A DNA stretch of 34,207 bases, from assembly GCA_945946665.1 (NCBI GenBank), contig CAMEWO010000022.1, positions 1-34,207 of the forward strand. Reading direction: 5' to 3'. The DNA is from an uncultured Eubacterium sp. GTDB lineage: Bacteria > Bacillota > Clostridia > Lachnospirales > Lachnospiraceae. The notes beneath the pieces are model-generated. The model ran no database searches. It saw nothing but the letters and a program-made list of their open reading frames with translations, and was not told the origin of the DNA. Every line of letters begins with the position of its first letter. Positions within the stretch are counted from its first letter, which is position 1. This document shows, in pieces, positions 15,841-23,727 of this stretch. Position numbers and translations under genes: made by a program.

Positions 15841-15880
15841 GTTAATTAATCAGACAATTCTAAAAAAGGACGTGAACGCA

Positions 15881-16603
15881 ATGAATATAGTAATCACAGG
15901 AGCATCCAGAGGAATAGGAAAAGGTATCGCCCTTGAACTTGCAGACAGGGAAAATAACCTTATTATTAACTGTGTGAATAATGTGGATAAATTGGAAGAA
16001 ACGAAATCTATTATCGAAAGCAAAGGAGCACAGTGCAGGATTTATTCCTGCGATGTAAGTGACTATGAACAGTGTAAAGCCATGATTGAACATTGTGTTA
16101 ATTCATATGGCAGTATTGACGTACTGATTAACAACGCTGGAATCTCTTCTGTTGGTCTTTTTCAGGATATGAGCCCCTGCGAATGGGAAAGAATCTGGAA
16201 TGTTAATGTCAGTTCAGTATTTAACTGCTGTAATATTGCACTACCTTACATGATAAGCAAAAAACAGGGAAAGATAATCAACATTTCCTCTGTATGGGGA
16301 AATGTGGGAGCAAGCTGCGAAGTTGCTTACTCAGCCACCAAGGGAGCTGTTAATTCCATGACTAAAGCTCTTGCAAAAGAAGTGGCTCCAAGCAATATAC
16401 AGGTTAACGCAATTGCATGTGGAGCCATTGATACTGACATGAACAGCCATTTGTCTGATGAAGATAAAGCTGCACTGGCATTAGAAATACCAGCAGGCAG
16501 ATTCGGTCTTCCATCAGAGATTGGCAAAATCGTTAAAGGGCTTATCTGTGCCCCTGACTATCTTACAGGGCAGATAATTACAGTGGATGGAGGCTGGCTT
16601 TAG
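15881..16603 (+). CDS. Short-chain dehydrogenase/reductase, FabG-like
   Basis: The start at ATG 15881 gives 240 residues beginning directly with the Rossmann strand (MNIVITGASRGIGKG), with an AAAAGGA ribosome site. The NAD(P) motif TGASRGIG is at 6-13 and NNAG at 84-87. The active-site serine is in NISS (134-137), with Y150 and K154 as YSATK. The C-terminus is GQIITVDGGWL, typical of FabG-like 3-oxoacyl-ACP reductases. The family covers many alcohols and ketones, and no fatty-acid synthesis genes are adjacent, so the substrate is uncertain. It is a single gene. Its 3' end overlaps the convergent metal-transporter gene by 26 bp. Confidence 0.85.
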   Translation: MNIVITGASRGIGKGIALELADRENNLIINCVNNVDKLEETKSIIESKGAQCRIYSCDVSDYEQCKAMIEHCVNSYGSIDVLINNAGISSVGLFQDMSPCEWERIWNVNVSSVFNCCNIALPYMISKKQGKIINISSVWGNVGASCEVAYSATKGAVNSMTKALAKEVAPSNIQVNAIACGAIDTDMNSHLSDEDKAALALEIPAGRFGLPSEIGKIVKGLICAPDYLTGQIITVDGGWL

Positions 16604-17768
16604 TTGCCATGGGCTTATCAATGCTTATAACAGCATTATAGCCCTCTCCCATCTGACTGACTTTATCGCTGATTGTTTTCCTGACTTCATCATCCTTAAG
16701 TGCACAATCAAATGGAACTACACAGTCAAATATCATATTAGTAAGATATGGACCGCTTACTACACGGAAATCATGTATTGTAATCCCTTTGTCAATCTCC
16801 TTGACAATATCAATAACCTGTGATTTTAACTGCTGGATATGCTCATCATCATCTACAATAGGGTCCATATGTATAGATATCTCAATGCCAAGTTCATCCT
16901 TCACTCTTGATTCAGCCAGGTCTATTATGTCATGGGCATGAAGAAAATCCATTGAATAAGGAACTTCGGCGTGAAGTGAAGCAAATACTCTTCCTGGGCC
17001 GTAATCATGTATAATCATGTCATGAATTCCAATTATTCCTGACTCTTCCATAACAACTCTTTCAATATCTGCCACCAGCTCAGGGTCAGGAGCCTGCCCA
17101 AGAAGTGGTGCAAGTGTATCCTTTGCAGCCTGGTATCCCGCATATAATACAAATAATGCAACCACTGCACCTGCATAACCATCAATGTTAAAGCCTGTAA
17201 AAAACTCGACAAATACAGATATAAGAACTACTGATGTGGTAATACAGTCTGAAAGGCTGTCTGTGGCAGTTGCTTTCATTGCTGCCGAATCAATCTTCTT
17301 CCCAAGTCCATAGTTAAAATACGCCATCCACATCTTCACAAGAATGGAACCTACAAGGATTATAACCGAAAGCAGGCTGAATGCCATAGCCTCAGGGTGC
17401 AGAATCCTGTCAAAGGACTGGCGTAGAAGCTCCACACCCATTACAATAATTGCAACCGCAACTGCCAGACCTGATATATACTCTATCCTTCCATGTCCGA
17501 AAGGATGGTCGTTATCTGCCGGCTTTCCAGCCATCTTAAACCCAACAAGAGTAATAACAGATGAACCTGCATCCGACAGGTTATTGAAGGCATCCGCTGC
17601 CACCGATACAGCACCTGTCAATATTCCTGCAAGGAACTTAAAACAGAAAAGCAGTACATTACAGCATATTCCAACTCCTCCCGACAGCACTCCATAGGAT
17701 TGTCTCACCGAAGAATTCTTAACATCTTCCGGATTTTTAACAAATATTTTTACTAATAAATTAATCAT
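16578..17768 (-). CDS. Cation diffusion facilitator (CDF) transporter
   Basis: The start ATG 17768-17766, with AAAGGA upstream, gives 396 residues. An in-frame ATG at 17825 would add 19 residues with a poorer ribosome site. Six membrane segments span about 25-200. The metal-site motifs of the two key helices are DAFNNLSDAGSS and ATDSLSDCITTS, i.e. D-x3-N/S and D-x3-D types. A cytoplasmic dimerisation domain follows, with HDMIIHDYGPG and HAHDIIDLAE. The family exports Zn2+, Mn2+, Fe2+ or similar ions by proton antiport. The C-terminus is about 100 residues longer than minimal CDFs, with a second regulatory extension. Metal specificity cannot be read reliably. Confidence 0.88.
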   Translation of the reverse strand: MINLLVKIFVKNPEDVKNSSVRQSYGVLSGGVGICCNVLLFCFKFLAGILTGAVSVAADAFNNLSDAGSSVITLVGFKMAGKPADNDHPFGHGRIEYISGLAVAVAIIVMGVELLRQSFDRILHPEAMAFSLLSVIILVGSILVKMWMAYFNYGLGKKIDSAAMKATATDSLSDCITTSVVLISVFVEFFTGFNIDGYAGAVVALFVLYAGYQAAKDTLAPLLGQAPDPELVADIERVVMEESGIIGIHDMIIHDYGPGRVFASLHAEVPYSMDFLHAHDIIDLAESRVKDELGIEISIHMDPIVDDDEHIQQLKSQVIDIVKEIDKGITIHDFRVVSGPYLTNMIFDCVVPFDCALKDDEVRKTISDKVSQMGEGYNAVISIDKPMATKASLHPL

Positions 17769-17897
17769 AGTATCCTTTCTGCCACTTATAAAGAACAATG
17801 GACAATCTTTTGTTTCTGGTTTCATAATAATATCACACCCTGCTCCCTATTGAAAGTAATTTTATGTTCATTTTAGTAAGACAATGCTAACCAAGCC

Positions 17898-17940
17898 TTG
17901 AATAAACCTTTTCATTCCTGTATAATATCAAGGGTTTATT
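17898..17940 (+). promoter_or_regulatory. Promoter of the serine hydrolase gene, with inverted repeat
   Basis: -35 TTGAAT (17898-17903), 17-bp spacer, -10 TATAAT (17921-17926). An inverted repeat, AATAAACC (17901-17908) and GGTTTATT (17933-17940), brackets the -10 and could be an operator. Confidence 0.65.
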
Positions 17941-18020
17941 TTTGAAACGGCACCTCCTTTATATCTATTCCGGATGGTTGCCAGAAATGTATAATAATGT
18001 ATTTATTGGAGGGTTTTATT

Positions 18021-19448
18021 GTGGATTTTCAATTTGTAAAACCAGAGGAAGTTGGCATTCAGGAAGAATGGCTCATAAGTTTTCTTAACAGGCTGGAAAT
18101 GCAGGGGTTGCCAATGCACAGCGCCATTATTGCAAGACAGGGCAAAATATGTATGGAAGCCTATTACCAGCCATACGACAAAGATAGTCTCCACAGAATG
18201 TTTTCTGTGACAAAGAGCATGGTTGCCATGGCTATAGGGCTCTTAACCGAAGAAGGCAAGCTTTCCCTGACAGACAAAATCATTGATTTCTTTCCAGACA
18301 AGCTGCCAGAAGAGGGTGCCTATCCATACATGGCAATGCTTACAATTAAAGATATGCTGGAGATGAAGACATGTCACGACAAAACTACATATAAGGGGTC
18401 TGGTGTAACTGACTGGGTTGGTTCTTTCTTTACAACAAAGCCTACTCATGTACCTGGCACAAGCTTTGCATATGATACATCTTCTACCCATGTACTTGGT
18501 GCTCTGGTAGAAAGACTTTCAGAAAAGACATTTCTTGACTACTTAAGAGAAAAATGTCTCAATGAACTTGGTTTCTCTAAAGAAGCTCATGTACTTTGTG
18601 ACCCATATGGTGTACCTATGGGTGGTTCAGGTCTGTGTGCCACCACAAGAGACCTCTATATTCTTACAATGCTTATGGCTGGCAATGGTAACATTAATGG
18701 AAAGCAGTACCTTCCAGAAGATTTTATGAAATCAGCCAATGAAAAACACAGTGACTCCTACGCAAACCAGGGAACTTTGGAAGAACTGCAGGGGTATGGA
18801 TACCAGATATGGCGCACCAGACATGGCGGCAACGCATTATTCGGAATGGGTGGACAACTGGGAGTATACATCCCTGATCAGGATATATATATGGTTACAA
18901 CATCTGATGCTCAGGGACGACAGGGTGGTGTCCAGCTTATATACGAAGCTTTCTTTGAAGAAATATATGACAAGCTTGCAGGAAAACCAACTTACGATAC
19001 TCCTGCACTTTCACTTGAAGAATATATTAACTCAAGAAGAATCATTGCACTTCCTGGAGATATATCATCACCAATGCAGGATAAAATCAACCACACAGAA
19101 TATGTATGTGATGAAAACTCAAGCGGAATCAAAACTATTAAGGTCGATTTTGATGAAAACCATAATGGAAAGGTTACATACACAACTGCTGCCGGAACCC
19201 ATACAATAAGCTTTGGTCTGGGAAGCACTGTAACAGGAGAATTCCCTGTATATGGCTACAGATATGCCGCTTCTGGTGCATGGCGCATGGATAATTACCT
19301 TCTTTTAAGAATTAATATAATTGATGATGAAGTAGGCAATGTATACATGGGTCTGAATTACAAGGACGACTACATAACCGTGGTACTCAAAAAAGTTGTT
19401 GAAAACAAACTGGATGAATATCAGAGTGTTTTCAGCGGAAAATGCTGA
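18021..19448 (+). CDS. Serine hydrolase of the beta-lactamase (class C/PBP-like) superfamily
   Basis: The start is GTG at 18021 with GGAGGG at 18008-18013 (7-nt spacing), giving 475 residues. The S-x-x-K nucleophile motif is S62-V-T-K65 (FSVTKSM). A Y-x-S/T motif follows at Y151-D-T (FAYDTSS). GMGGQLGVYIPDQ near residue 282 corresponds to the third, H/K-x-G-like element. No signal peptide or membrane segment is present, so it is probably cytoplasmic, acting as an esterase, amidase or peptidase rather than a drug-resistance enzyme. Residues after about 340 form a separate C-terminal beta-rich domain. It is monocistronic with its own promoter and terminator; substrate unknown. Confidence 0.85.
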   Translation: MDFQFVKPEEVGIQEEWLISFLNRLEMQGLPMHSAIIARQGKICMEAYYQPYDKDSLHRMFSVTKSMVAMAIGLLTEEGKLSLTDKIIDFFPDKLPEEGAYPYMAMLTIKDMLEMKTCHDKTTYKGSGVTDWVGSFFTTKPTHVPGTSFAYDTSSTHVLGALVERLSEKTFLDYLREKCLNELGFSKEAHVLCDPYGVPMGGSGLCATTRDLYILTMLMAGNGNINGKQYLPEDFMKSANEKHSDSYANQGTLEELQGYGYQIWRTRHGGNALFGMGGQLGVYIPDQDIYMVTTSDAQGRQGGVQLIYEAFFEEIYDKLAGKPTYDTPALSLEEYINSRRIIALPGDISSPMQDKINHTEYVCDENSSGIKTIKVDFDENHNGKVTYTTAAGTHTISFGLGSTVTGEFPVYGYRYAASGAWRMDNYLLLRINIIDDEVGNVYMGLNYKDDYITVVLKKVVENKLDEYQSVFSGKC

Positions 19449-19480
19449 TAGACCATATAAAACAAAGATAATACATGATG

Positions 19481-19535
19481 GGGGCTGCCGCTTTAACGAA
19501 TGAAAAATCGTGAAGCGACAGCCCCTTATTCTTTT
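19481..19535 (+). terminator. Terminator of the serine hydrolase gene
   Basis: GGGGCTGcCGCTT (19481-19493) pairs with AAGCGaCAGCCCC (19513-19525) around a loop, followed by TTATTCTTTTT. It shares the string GCGACAGCCCCT with a second hairpin at 20510-20541 on the other side of degV. Confidence 0.8.
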
Positions 19536-19543
19536 TATCTCTT

Positions 19544-20371
19544 TTATCTCTCGAATCCTATAATCAATCCACCTTTTTCAGCATAGAAACTGCAAAGTCC
19601 TGTTGTATTAGCTAATATCACTTCGGCATCTGCATATTCATCGGTAATAATCTGCTTTAAAGTCTGTGCAGCTCCTTCATTAAAGCAGTGGTCAATCAAA
19701 ACCCTTCCACCATGATAGCCTGATTTCTTCATGTTCTTATAGATACAGGTAATTGCTTTCTTCTCCCCACGAACCTTATCTGTAGGATTAAGAGTTCCTT
19801 CCGGAGCATCCCCCACAATGCGTATACCAAACATGTTGGCTATGGCAGCCACAGCATGATTAATTCTTCCGTTATTAGCAAGATTTCTTACACTTTCAAG
19901 GAAAAAAATAATACAGGTGTGTTTCTTATAATCTTCAATCTCCCTGCATATTGTATTATAATCCTTATCCACTGATATCAATTCCTTAAACTTCTCTATC
20001 AGAAGCTTCATCGTAGGTCCTGTGGCACGGGAATCAAGGACATATACCTTTCTGCCCGGATGAGTCTCCTCATACTGTGTCTTAGCAGCAAGAGCAGAAT
20101 TATAGCTTCCTGACAACTCACCAGATATAGTAGTACAGAACACCTCATCTGCATCTGCAAATGCTTCCAGCCAGTCTCCCACTCCGGGACATGCTGTTCC
20201 TGAACGTCCCTTATACACAGATAACTCCTCGACCATCTGGGCCACATCCAGCTTCTCATTATCATGGTATTCCTTCGTATCTGTAGATATAATCATATCA
20301 ACAGAGGTGTAGTCAGCCCCTTCAAGATTATACATATTTGCAGATGAATCTGATACTATCTTCCTTTTCAT
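19544..20371 (-). CDS. DegV-family fatty-acid-binding protein
   Basis: The 275-residue protein begins KRKIVSDSSANMYNL, matching the DegV N-terminal SDSxAN strand-loop. It has GRSGTACPGVGDW near 55-67 and the SGELSGSYNSA motif near 83-93, which bind the fatty-acid carboxylate. In Gram-positive bacteria DegV/FakB proteins present fatty acids to the kinase FakA for phosphorylation and phospholipid synthesis. No fakA is adjacent. The gene is monocistronic, with its own promoter and a palindrome at its transcription start that suggests dedicated regulation. Confidence 0.88.
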   Translation of the reverse strand: MKRKIVSDSSANMYNLEGADYTSVDMIISTDTKEYHDNEKLDVAQMVEELSVYKGRSGTACPGVGDWLEAFADADEVFCTTISGELSGSYNSALAAKTQYEETHPGRKVYVLDSRATGPTMKLLIEKFKELISVDKDYNTICREIEDYKKHTCIIFFLESVRNLANNGRINHAVAAIANMFGIRIVGDAPEGTLNPTDKVRGEKKAITCIYKNMKKSGYHGGRVLIDHCFNEGAAQTLKQIITDEYADAEVILANTTGLCSFYAEKGGLIIGFER

Positions 20372-20415
20372 GTCATGCCTCTTACCTAAATATATCGCTT
20401 ATCAAACTTTTATAT

Positions 20416-20468
20416 ACGGTTTTCAAAACCGTCTTTATAAGTATATGCTATAAATTACCATTCGTCAA
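20416..20468 (-). promoter_or_regulatory. degV promoter with palindromic operator
   Basis: Minus-strand -35 TTGACG (20468-20463), 17-bp spacer, -10 TATACT (20445-20440). ACGGTTTT (20416-20423), C, AAAACCGT (20425-20432) is a perfect 17-bp interrupted palindrome lying 8 bp after the -10, at the expected start site. It is well placed to block transcription. The regulator is not identified. Confidence 0.65.
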
Positions 20469-20509
20469 TGAATAATTTTTAATGGGTATCCGACATAATC
20501 AAACAATAT

Positions 20510-20541
20510 AAAAGGAGCTGCACGCTTAATGCGACAGCCCC
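20510..20541 (-). terminator. Probable terminator of the agr operon
   Basis: On the minus strand GGGGCTGTCGC and GCGTGCAGCTCC form an imperfect stem with an ATTAA loop, then TTTT (20513-20510). It lies about 100 bp past the agrB stop. The rest of 20542-20638 is AT-rich with no gene seen. Confidence 0.55.
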
Positions 20542-20638
20542 TGCTCGTCTCCCCCATTGTGTATTGTATATTGTCTATGTACAGCTTGCTTGCCACATTA
20601 TCAAAAATAGCATAATAATCCATTATTAATATATATCT

Positions 20639-21202
20639 CTATCTGGATGTATCTCTATCCGGTACTTTTATCATTGATATTAGAACAATAATGTTCGATA
20701 AAGTAACAATTTCTGCTCTATCACGCAATAATAAGCAAAAAACAAACTGAATAACCAGAATGAAAAGCACTATCATTCTATATACTTTTCTTTCATTGTT
20801 GCTTAAAATCTTTTTGTCACTATCTACTGGAGCTAACAAAAAAATGATTATGCTGACAATCACATCTATACTCATCAGCACATTTCCACAATTCGATGAA
20901 TCAATCACTCTCGATAACAATAAAACGATAAACACGCAAAAATTTGACAACAATATGCACTTCCATACCTTATCGGCATGATATCCACCTGCATAACTTC
21001 TTAAAGGCACAAAAGCCAGAAGAAATATCAACACCGAAAGTACGTCCTTCATTACCAATCCTATTATTAACGAAACCACAATATTAATAATAGTTTCCAG
21101 AAGAAGCATATAACCATACCTATATATGCCTACTTCCTCATCCAGCAACAATCCTCTTTCAGTTTGATACTTGATATATTTGTCTACAAATTTTTCTAAC
21201 AT
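20639..21202 (-). CDS. agrB: AgrB-type autoinducer-processing protease
   Basis: The 187-residue integral membrane protein has four to six hydrophobic segments (about 30-50, 54-67, 82-100, 107-122, 142-158 and 163-178). It carries the AgrB active-site stretch RSYAGGYHADKVWKC with H75 and C82, equivalent to H77/C84 of the staphylococcal enzyme. AgrB cleaves the C-terminal tail of AgrD and forms the thiolactone ring. It starts 8 bp after the agrD stop without a clear ribosome site, implying translational coupling to agrD. It is the last gene of the agrA-agrC-agrD-agrB order. Confidence 0.92.
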   Translation of the reverse strand: MLEKFVDKYIKYQTERGLLLDEEVGIYRYGYMLLLETIINIVVSLIIGLVMKDVLSVLIFLLAFVPLRSYAGGYHADKVWKCILLSNFCVFIVLLLSRVIDSSNCGNVLMSIDVIVSIIIFLLAPVDSDKKILSNNERKVYRMIVLFILVIQFVFCLLLRDRAEIVTLSNIIVLISMIKVPDRDTSR

Positions 21203-21210
21203 AATTATAT

Positions 21211-21360
21211 CTACTTATGTCTTTTAAACTTGTTAGCTTCCTCTGGCACCTCAGGCTGATGAAATACCCATATACAAGCTGAATTCACATTTTGCTTTGC
21301 CAAGTTTAAAGCAATATCATTTGTAATCTTAATTAATTTACTATTCTTATTGTCTTTCAT
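21211..21360 (-). CDS. agrD: AgrD autoinducing-peptide precursor
   Basis: A 49-residue frame lies immediately upstream of agrB, with GGAGG before the ATG. The layout is that of AgrD: an amphipathic leader (residues 8-23, LIKITNDIALNLAKQN), the peptide region NSACIWVF (26-33), and an acidic, proline-containing tail HQPEVPEEANKFKRHK. Cys29 would form a five-residue thiolactone with Phe33 (C-I-W-V-F), with AgrB cutting after Phe33. The N-terminal trimming point, and so the exocyclic tail length, cannot be seen. It is too short for routine ORF calling but is well supported by position, ribosome site and motif. Confidence 0.88.
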   Translation of the reverse strand: MKDNKNSKLIKITNDIALNLAKQNVNSACIWVFHQPEVPEEANKFKRHK

Positions 21361-21508
21361 TTATTTATCCTCCATATCATAGCTGATTCTAAGAAATAGT
21401 TTTTTCGTTACTCCGTGATTTTATTAAATATGCTTTTTAAATACAATATAGTTGGCATTTTTTGCTATCCAATTGGGCAATATTTGCATTAAAATCTTTC
21501 ATATCAGG
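21361..21508 (-). promoter_or_regulatory. 148-bp agrC-agrD spacer
   Basis: This AT-rich gap separates the two-component genes from agrDB. A possible weak promoter on the minus strand is TTGGAT, 18 bp, TATTGT. A 21-codon frame (21437-21502) is present but has no ribosome site. The gap is long enough to hold a separate AgrA-controlled promoter for agrDB, but I could not find a clear pair of LytTR direct repeats. Confidence 0.3.
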
Positions 21509-22816
21509 CTATAAAACCAATATGGCAGTAAATTGATTTTCCTCTTCCACACATTCAAGATATCCACCATTCTTCTCTGCCGCTTTCTGTACACTCTGGA
21601 TACCTATTCCATGAATTCCTTTCTCTTTCTTTGTTGTGACGTAATTTCCTTTCGTATCTTTCAGAATCTCGTCACAATACGAGTTTGTTATCTTTGTGAC
21701 ACAGAAGTTACCTTCATTCTGCATAAATGCTTTAAAACACACTTTCCTCTGATTCGGCTCACAGGTCATTGCCGCCCTGATTGCGTTATCCAGCAGATTC
21801 CCCAGCATATTAATCAAATCCATATCATTTACTTTCTTTACATTGAGTCCAGGTTCCACAAATACATCAAAAGTAACCCCCACACTTTCTGCATATGCTG
21901 TCTTTTCATTCAGCACAGCATTAAGCACAGGATTATCACTGTAAACAACAGCAGCGCTATTCTCAAGTTCCCCATTTAAATTCTTAATAAGTTCCTCAAT
22001 TCTTCCAATTTCATTCTGTTTCAATAATTCATTAATTACCTTCAGATAATTGCTGATATTATGTACCATCTCATAATGTTTTGTCCGGACTTCATTAATC
22101 TGCTTAAAATACTCTAAATCCATTTCCTGACGTGTGATAATAATTTTCTGTTCAACGTTATTGTGCAGTTCTTCTGAATACATGTTAAATGCATAAAAAA
22201 TCAATATGTTGCTGAATAACATCACTCCACAACATATTGTCATTAATATTTTTAATCCAGGCTGACCCTGGAATGTAAGTCCGGAATAATATGTAGCAAG
22301 CATCATAATTAAACTGGTGATTGGTAAACATATATACATAGCAAATATTTTGCCGTCCATCTTCTCTTTTGAACTGCTAAAAAACTGTTTCACCAATACA
22401 AACAACAAATAGTTTAACACCTTCATTGTAAACATATGCCACGGAACTTCAGCTAAATCAACCACACTGCTCTGCTTTACAAAATAAGTTGGAATTCCCA
22501 TTAAAATAACAAATAAAAACTCACATCCCCAGAAAATAGAAAAAGCAATCACAAAGTATAATATTCTCTGTCCTAATGGAGCCTCGAATATAATAAATGT
22601 ATACAGAGCAAACACGATTACAACAGAGAACAGATTTAAAAGTGCATTTCCAAACATATTAATAATAAATATTATTGCCACTGATACAACGCTGATTGTG
22701 ATAACCTGACGTTTCCCGATATTTTCCCTTACATCAAAGAAACTGTGAAACAAATCGAAAAGCATGTACACTTCTGCAATACAACAGAACAATAAAATAA
22801 TTTTGTCAAGACTCAT
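21509..22816 (-). CDS. agrC: AgrC-type peptide-sensing histidine kinase (GHKL)
   Basis: The 435-residue protein has an N-terminal half with six membrane segments (about 5-22, 36-55, 57-77, 84-107, 130-146, 158-178, and one near 190-212). It is followed by a coiled linker. The phospho-acceptor is probably H252 in YEMVHNISNYLKVI. The GHKL ATPase has an N-box LGNLLDNAIRAA near 338 and a G-box GIHGIGIQSVQ near 405. This is the receptor for the cyclic peptide made from AgrD. It starts 14 bp after the response-regulator stop. Together with AgrB and AgrD it completes an autoinduction loop. Confidence 0.92.
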   Translation of the reverse strand: MSLDKIILLFCCIAEVYMLFDLFHSFFDVRENIGKRQVITISVVSVAIIFIINMFGNALLNLFSVVIVFALYTFIIFEAPLGQRILYFVIAFSIFWGCEFLFVILMGIPTYFVKQSSVVDLAEVPWHMFTMKVLNYLLFVLVKQFFSSSKEKMDGKIFAMYICLPITSLIMMLATYYSGLTFQGQPGLKILMTICCGVMLFSNILIFYAFNMYSEELHNNVEQKIIITRQEMDLEYFKQINEVRTKHYEMVHNISNYLKVINELLKQNEIGRIEELIKNLNGELENSAAVVYSDNPVLNAVLNEKTAYAESVGVTFDVFVEPGLNVKKVNDMDLINMLGNLLDNAIRAAMTCEPNQRKVCFKAFMQNEGNFCVTKITNSYCDEILKDTKGNYVTTKKEKGIHGIGIQSVQKAAEKNGGYLECVEEENQFTAILVL

Positions 22817-22830
22817 AATTTTTCACCCCA

Positions 22831-23574
22831 TCATATGTATTTTCCAGCCAGATATTTTGCAAAATCTGCCCGGAAATTCTTTTCTTTTGAACGTGAAATC
22901 GACAGAATTACATTATCCTGAAGTTCCAGTTCTGTTGCACTAATTCGTTTTACATATCTGAAATTAACAATATAGCTGTTATGCGCATATGCAAAACCAT
23001 AGGCTTTCAACTTATCATATAATTCATCAACCTTTTGCTTACATATAATTTTATCTTCTAACTTATATTTCATAATCTTTGAATTAGTATGAATCTGGCT
23101 GCCATGCTTGGCTATAGATATGTACGTAATTTCTTCTGGTTTAAGACGGATTGTGTCCTTATAGTAATGCCCTACCACATATATTTCTTCCGCTCTGTTT
23201 TTCAATTCTTCTATGACATTTTTTATTTCTTCCAGCATACGTTTATCTGTATATTCTTTTAACAGGTATCGAAAAGGTAATACTTCAAAAGATGTTACTG
23301 TTGGCTGGCACACTCCGGAGCAGAAAACAAGTAGTGACAAAGGAAACTGTTTTCTAAATCTCTTTGCTGTCTGATTTCCATCCAGTCCTTCCATCTGCAT
23401 ATCCAGAATCAGCAAATCAACTTTTGCATGTTCTGGTAATTTTTCTACAAGCTGTTCCCCTGATTTATATTCATAGAAATTAACTGTTTCTAAAGCCAAA
23501 CCGCCCTCCAGCAACATGCGTTCCATATATTTTATAAACCCTTCATTATCATCGCATATTATTATTTCATACAT
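22831..23574 (-). CDS. agrA: AgrA-type LytTR response regulator
   Basis: The start ATG 23574-23572, with GAAGGGA upstream, gives 247 residues. A longer in-frame start at 23616 lacks a ribosome site. The receiver domain starts MYEIIICDDNEGF and has phospho-site D58 (LLILDMQMEGLDG). A LytTR DNA-binding domain occupies about 145-247 (TYISIAKHGSQIHT, YAHNSYIVNFRYVKRI, ILSISRSKEKNF). Phosphorylated by AgrC, it would activate target genes and probably its own operon. It is the promoter-proximal gene, the reverse of the staphylococcal agrBDCA order. Confidence 0.92.
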   Translation of the reverse strand: MYEIIICDDNEGFIKYMERMLLEGGLALETVNFYEYKSGEQLVEKLPEHAKVDLLILDMQMEGLDGNQTAKRFRKQFPLSLLVFCSGVCQPTVTSFEVLPFRYLLKEYTDKRMLEEIKNVIEELKNRAEEIYVVGHYYKDTIRLKPEEITYISIAKHGSQIHTNSKIMKYKLEDKIICKQKVDELYDKLKAYGFAYAHNSYIVNFRYVKRISATELELQDNVILSISRSKEKNFRADFAKYLAGKYI

Positions 23575-23633
23575 TTTTCTGTTTCCCTTCGTGTGCTTTT
23601 GTGCTTTTATATACATTCCAGCATTTTGCCTTT

Positions 23634-23665
23634 ATTATACTATTTCGAATCAGTTTTTTCATCAA
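23634..23665 (-). promoter_or_regulatory. Possible agrA promoter
   Basis: Minus-strand -35 TTGATG (23665-23660) pairs either with TAGTAT (23642-23637, 17-bp spacer) or with TATAAT (23639-23634, 20-bp spacer). It lies about 65 bp upstream of agrA. Confidence 0.45.
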
Positions 23666-23689
23666 TATAGCAGCCCCATCTTAATAATA

Positions 23690-23722
23690 TGCCGGGTTAC
23701 AGCTAAGTGCTATAACCCGGCA
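23690..23722. terminator. Hairpin between the Rpn remnant and the agr operon
   Basis: TGCCGGGTTA (23690-23699) and TAACCCGGCA (23713-23722) form a perfect 10-bp stem. It lies 6 bp past the stop of the Rpn remnant on the minus strand and is followed only by a weak T-rich stretch (TATTATT), so termination is likely but not strong. Confidence 0.55.
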
Positions 23723-23727
23723 CATCA

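Noticed and set aside
15728-15880. 51-codon upstream extension of the SDR gene
   Set aside because: It contains the predicted promoter and lacks homology to SDR proteins. The ATG at 15881 begins exactly at the Rossmann strand.
16587-16823. Plus-strand 78-codon frame after the SDR gene
   Set aside because: It is a reverse-strand shadow of the CDF transporter, which has clear family motifs.
21437-21502. 21-codon frame in the agrC-agrD spacer
   Set aside because: It has no ribosome site and no AgrD-like pattern. The true AgrD lies at 21211-21360 with GGAGG.
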